Assembly: GCA_023459215.1 (NCBI GenBank)
Contig: JAEWVF010000103.1
Span: 1 to 24,209 of the forward strand
DNA length: 24,209 nt
Reading direction: 5' to 3'
DNA from: Chloroflexota bacterium
Lineage (GTDB): Bacteria > Chloroflexota > Anaerolineae > Anaerolineales > Villigracilaceae
The translations under genes and the position numbers were made by a program. The notes beneath the pieces are model-generated. The model searched no databases and was not told where the DNA came from. It saw only the letters and a list, made by a program, of their open reading frames with translations. Of the stretch, positions 23,246 through 24,209 are shown one piece after another. Every line of letters starts with the position of its first letter. Within the stretch, counting starts at the first letter, position 1.

Positions 23246-23827
23246 ATGGAGCGAATTTTTGAAATTTTAAAGAAGCCAATGGTCTACTATCCGCTGATTA
23301 TCGCGGCCCTGGCGATCTTTGGCGGCGCAGCCTGGATGGTTTACCAGACCCAGATTCCGCCTGAACAGCCAATCAACTTTCCCCATAACATCCATGTTGG
23401 CTTGCAAATTCAATGCCTGTATTGCCATCCCGGCACCTGGAAGCAGGCTTCGGCTGGACTGCCAACCCAGGATAAATGCTGGGCCTGTCACCAACAGTTG
23501 AAGAAGTATTCCGATCCCGCCAATCCTGTTCCACTGGAACAGTGGCCGGCTGAGTTACAGAAGTTGGCCAGGTATGTCGAGAGCGGCGAATCCATTCCCT
23601 GGGTGCCGGTTGCGATTGTGCCTGACCACGTTCACTTCAACCATCGCCCGCATATTGCCGCGGGTGTGGCCTGCCAGGATTGCCACGGCGATATGAGCAA
23701 AGTGACCGTGGCCGAAAATCCGCAGGTGATGAACATGGGTTGGTGTATCACCTGTCACCAGCAGAAGACGGTCGACGATCCCAAGAAGCGCGAGAAGTTG
23801 ATTTCTTGCGAAACCTGTCACTACTAG
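23246..23827 (+). CDS. actA: Pentaheme cytochrome c subunit of alternative complex III (ActA)
   Basis: ActA is the multiheme subunit of alternative complex III, a quinol-oxidising membrane complex that replaces cytochrome bc1. The 193-residue protein has one N-terminal membrane helix (about 13-33) and five C-x-x-C-H heme sites: C57-C60-H61, C78-C81-H82, C143-C146-H147, C167-C170-H171 and C188-C191-H192. Extra histidines (H47, H50, H128, H130, H133, H136) can serve as distal ligands. Five hemes, a single anchor and the Tat Fe-S gene directly downstream fit ActA. AGGAG five bases before ATG23246 sets the start; the longer frame runs into the repeat. A NapC/NrfH or Qrc-type cytochrome is the main alternative. 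Confidence 0.88.
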   Translation: MERIFEILKKPMVYYPLIIAALAIFGGAAWMVYQTQIPPEQPINFPHNIHVGLQIQCLYCHPGTWKQASAGLPTQDKCWACHQQLKKYSDPANPVPLEQWPAELQKLARYVESGESIPWVPVAIVPDHVHFNHRPHIAAGVACQDCHGDMSKVTVAENPQVMNMGWCITCHQQKTVDDPKKREKLISCETCHY

Positions 23828-23829
23828 TG

Positions 23830-23848
23830 CCGGAAATTCAATTTCCGG
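23830..23848. repeat. Palindrome between actA and actB
   Basis: CCGGAAATT and AATTTCCGG are perfect nine-base complements around a single C, extended by a further three weak pairs. It starts three bases after the actA stop, in a 54-base gap. It could be an RNA hairpin that sets the actA/actB ratio or protects the 3' end, or a protein-binding site. No U-tract follows, so it is not a standard terminator. Confidence 0.6.
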
Positions 23849-23881
23849 TGCTAAACCGGGCAAAAGGAGAAGCGAAACCCT

Positions 23882-24209
23882 ATGAGTGAGAATATTTCCC
23901 GGCGCGATTTTATCAAGCTGGCGGGCATTACCGGCGCGACTGCCGCGGTCCTGACCGGCTGCGGCCCGGCCTCGCGCTATGTCTTGCGTGAACCGTACGC
24001 AAAAATGCCGGAATATACCTATAACGGCCAGAGCACACACTACGCCACGTTTTGCCGCGAATGTTCGGCTGGCTGCGGACTGGTTGTGCGCACCATGCAA
24101 GGCCGCGCGCTTAAAGTTGAAGGCAATAAATACCATCCGGTCAACCAGGGCAAGACCTGCGCCCGTGGTCAGGCCGCCCTGCATGGACTGTACAACCCGG
24201 ATCGCGTCC
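23882..24209 (+). CDS. actB: Molybdopterin-like/Fe-S subunit of alternative complex III (ActB), 5' part
   Basis: Only the first 109 residues are in the window; the frame stays open at the right edge. The N-terminus carries a Tat signal, S-R-R-D-F-I-K, followed by a hydrophobic stretch ending L-T-G-C27, a canonical lipobox, so the protein is probably a Tat-exported lipoprotein. Then C58-R-E-C61-S-A-G-C65-G and C93 match the N-terminal 4Fe-4S binding pattern of the molybdopterin oxidoreductase superfamily, as found in the large domain of ActB. AGGAG lies 12 bases upstream, rather far. Order behind a pentaheme cytochrome supports ActB; a polysulfide or tetrathionate reductase catalytic subunit is the alternative that the missing part would settle. 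Confidence 0.82.
   Translation, partial: MSENISRRDFIKLAGITGATAAVLTGCGPASRYVLREPYAKMPEYTYNGQSTHYATFCRECSAGCGLVVRTMQGRALKVEGNKYHPVNQGKTCARGQAALHGLYNPDRV

Noticed and set aside
1..24209. CRISPR array, tRNA or rRNA genes, insertion sequences, toxin-antitoxin or restriction genes
   Set aside because: I found no regularly spaced repeats, no cloverleaf or rRNA signatures, and no transposase or defence gene motifs in any of the translated frames.

Overview
The window reads as one contiguous bacterial chromosome segment with dense, mostly ordinary gene content and no tRNA, rRNA, CRISPR array, transposase or prophage that I can see. The best guess for the host is a Chloroflexota bacterium, probably Anaerolineae-like. 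This is inference from gene content: the start of an alternative complex III operon (pentaheme ActA followed by a Tat-exported Fe-S subunit ActB), a very large alpha-2-macroglobulin lipoprotein, a short-middle-domain ClpC, a Trp-type alkyltransferase-like protein and a YvlD-type membrane protein. The window edges cut upstream sequence at the left and actB at the right.

Layout. 1-582: a leader, then a VOC-fold protein that is probably methylmalonyl-CoA epimerase. 689-6541 (-): a 1,950-residue alpha-2-macroglobulin-like lipoprotein whose thioester motif is degenerate. 6656-7774 (+): surE and an MGMT-family protein lacking the acceptor cysteine. 7971-9408 (+): an AI-2E/PerM-type permease and a 60-residue acidic orphan. 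9484-9855 (-): a small four-helix membrane protein. 9956-10945 (-): a tandem GNAT protein, divergent from clpC (11103-13526, +). 13594-14657 (-): a SAM methyltransferase with a C-terminal zinc ribbon, translationally coupled to a 52-residue membrane protein. 14780-17513 (-): gmk, a rhomboid protease and UDP-glucose 6-dehydrogenase. 17606-20565 (-): a polar amino acid ABC importer in the order binding lipoprotein, permease, ATPase, permease. 20728-21663 (+): an agmatinase/arginase-family hydrolase divergent from the importer. 21754-22008 (-): a small surface-type membrane protein. 22152 to the right edge (+): diheme cytochrome c, ActA and ActB.

Several annotated starts were moved downstream of the longest open frame because a good ribosome binding site lies there (epimerase, alpha-2-macroglobulin, permease at 7971, holin-like protein, ABC permease, ureohydrolase, actA). 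Convergent gene pairs are separated by near-perfect stem-loops that can terminate both strands (9425-9465, 13545-13575, 21667-21710, and the larger 602-677 structure).

How the genes work together: the importer and the divergent ureohydrolase may form an arginine/agmatine or other guanidino-compound uptake and nitrogen-release module. The 22-24 kb region is the front of a respiratory quinol-oxidizing complex. The remaining genes are housekeeping (nucleotide metabolism, proteostasis, envelope sugar synthesis). I found no convincing novel defence or mobile system. The observations most worth checking are the thioester-less macroglobulin, a CRP-like operator in front of the UDP-glucose dehydrogenase gene, an intra-operon terminator behind the binding-protein gene, and a REP/MITE-like palindrome just upstream of actA.
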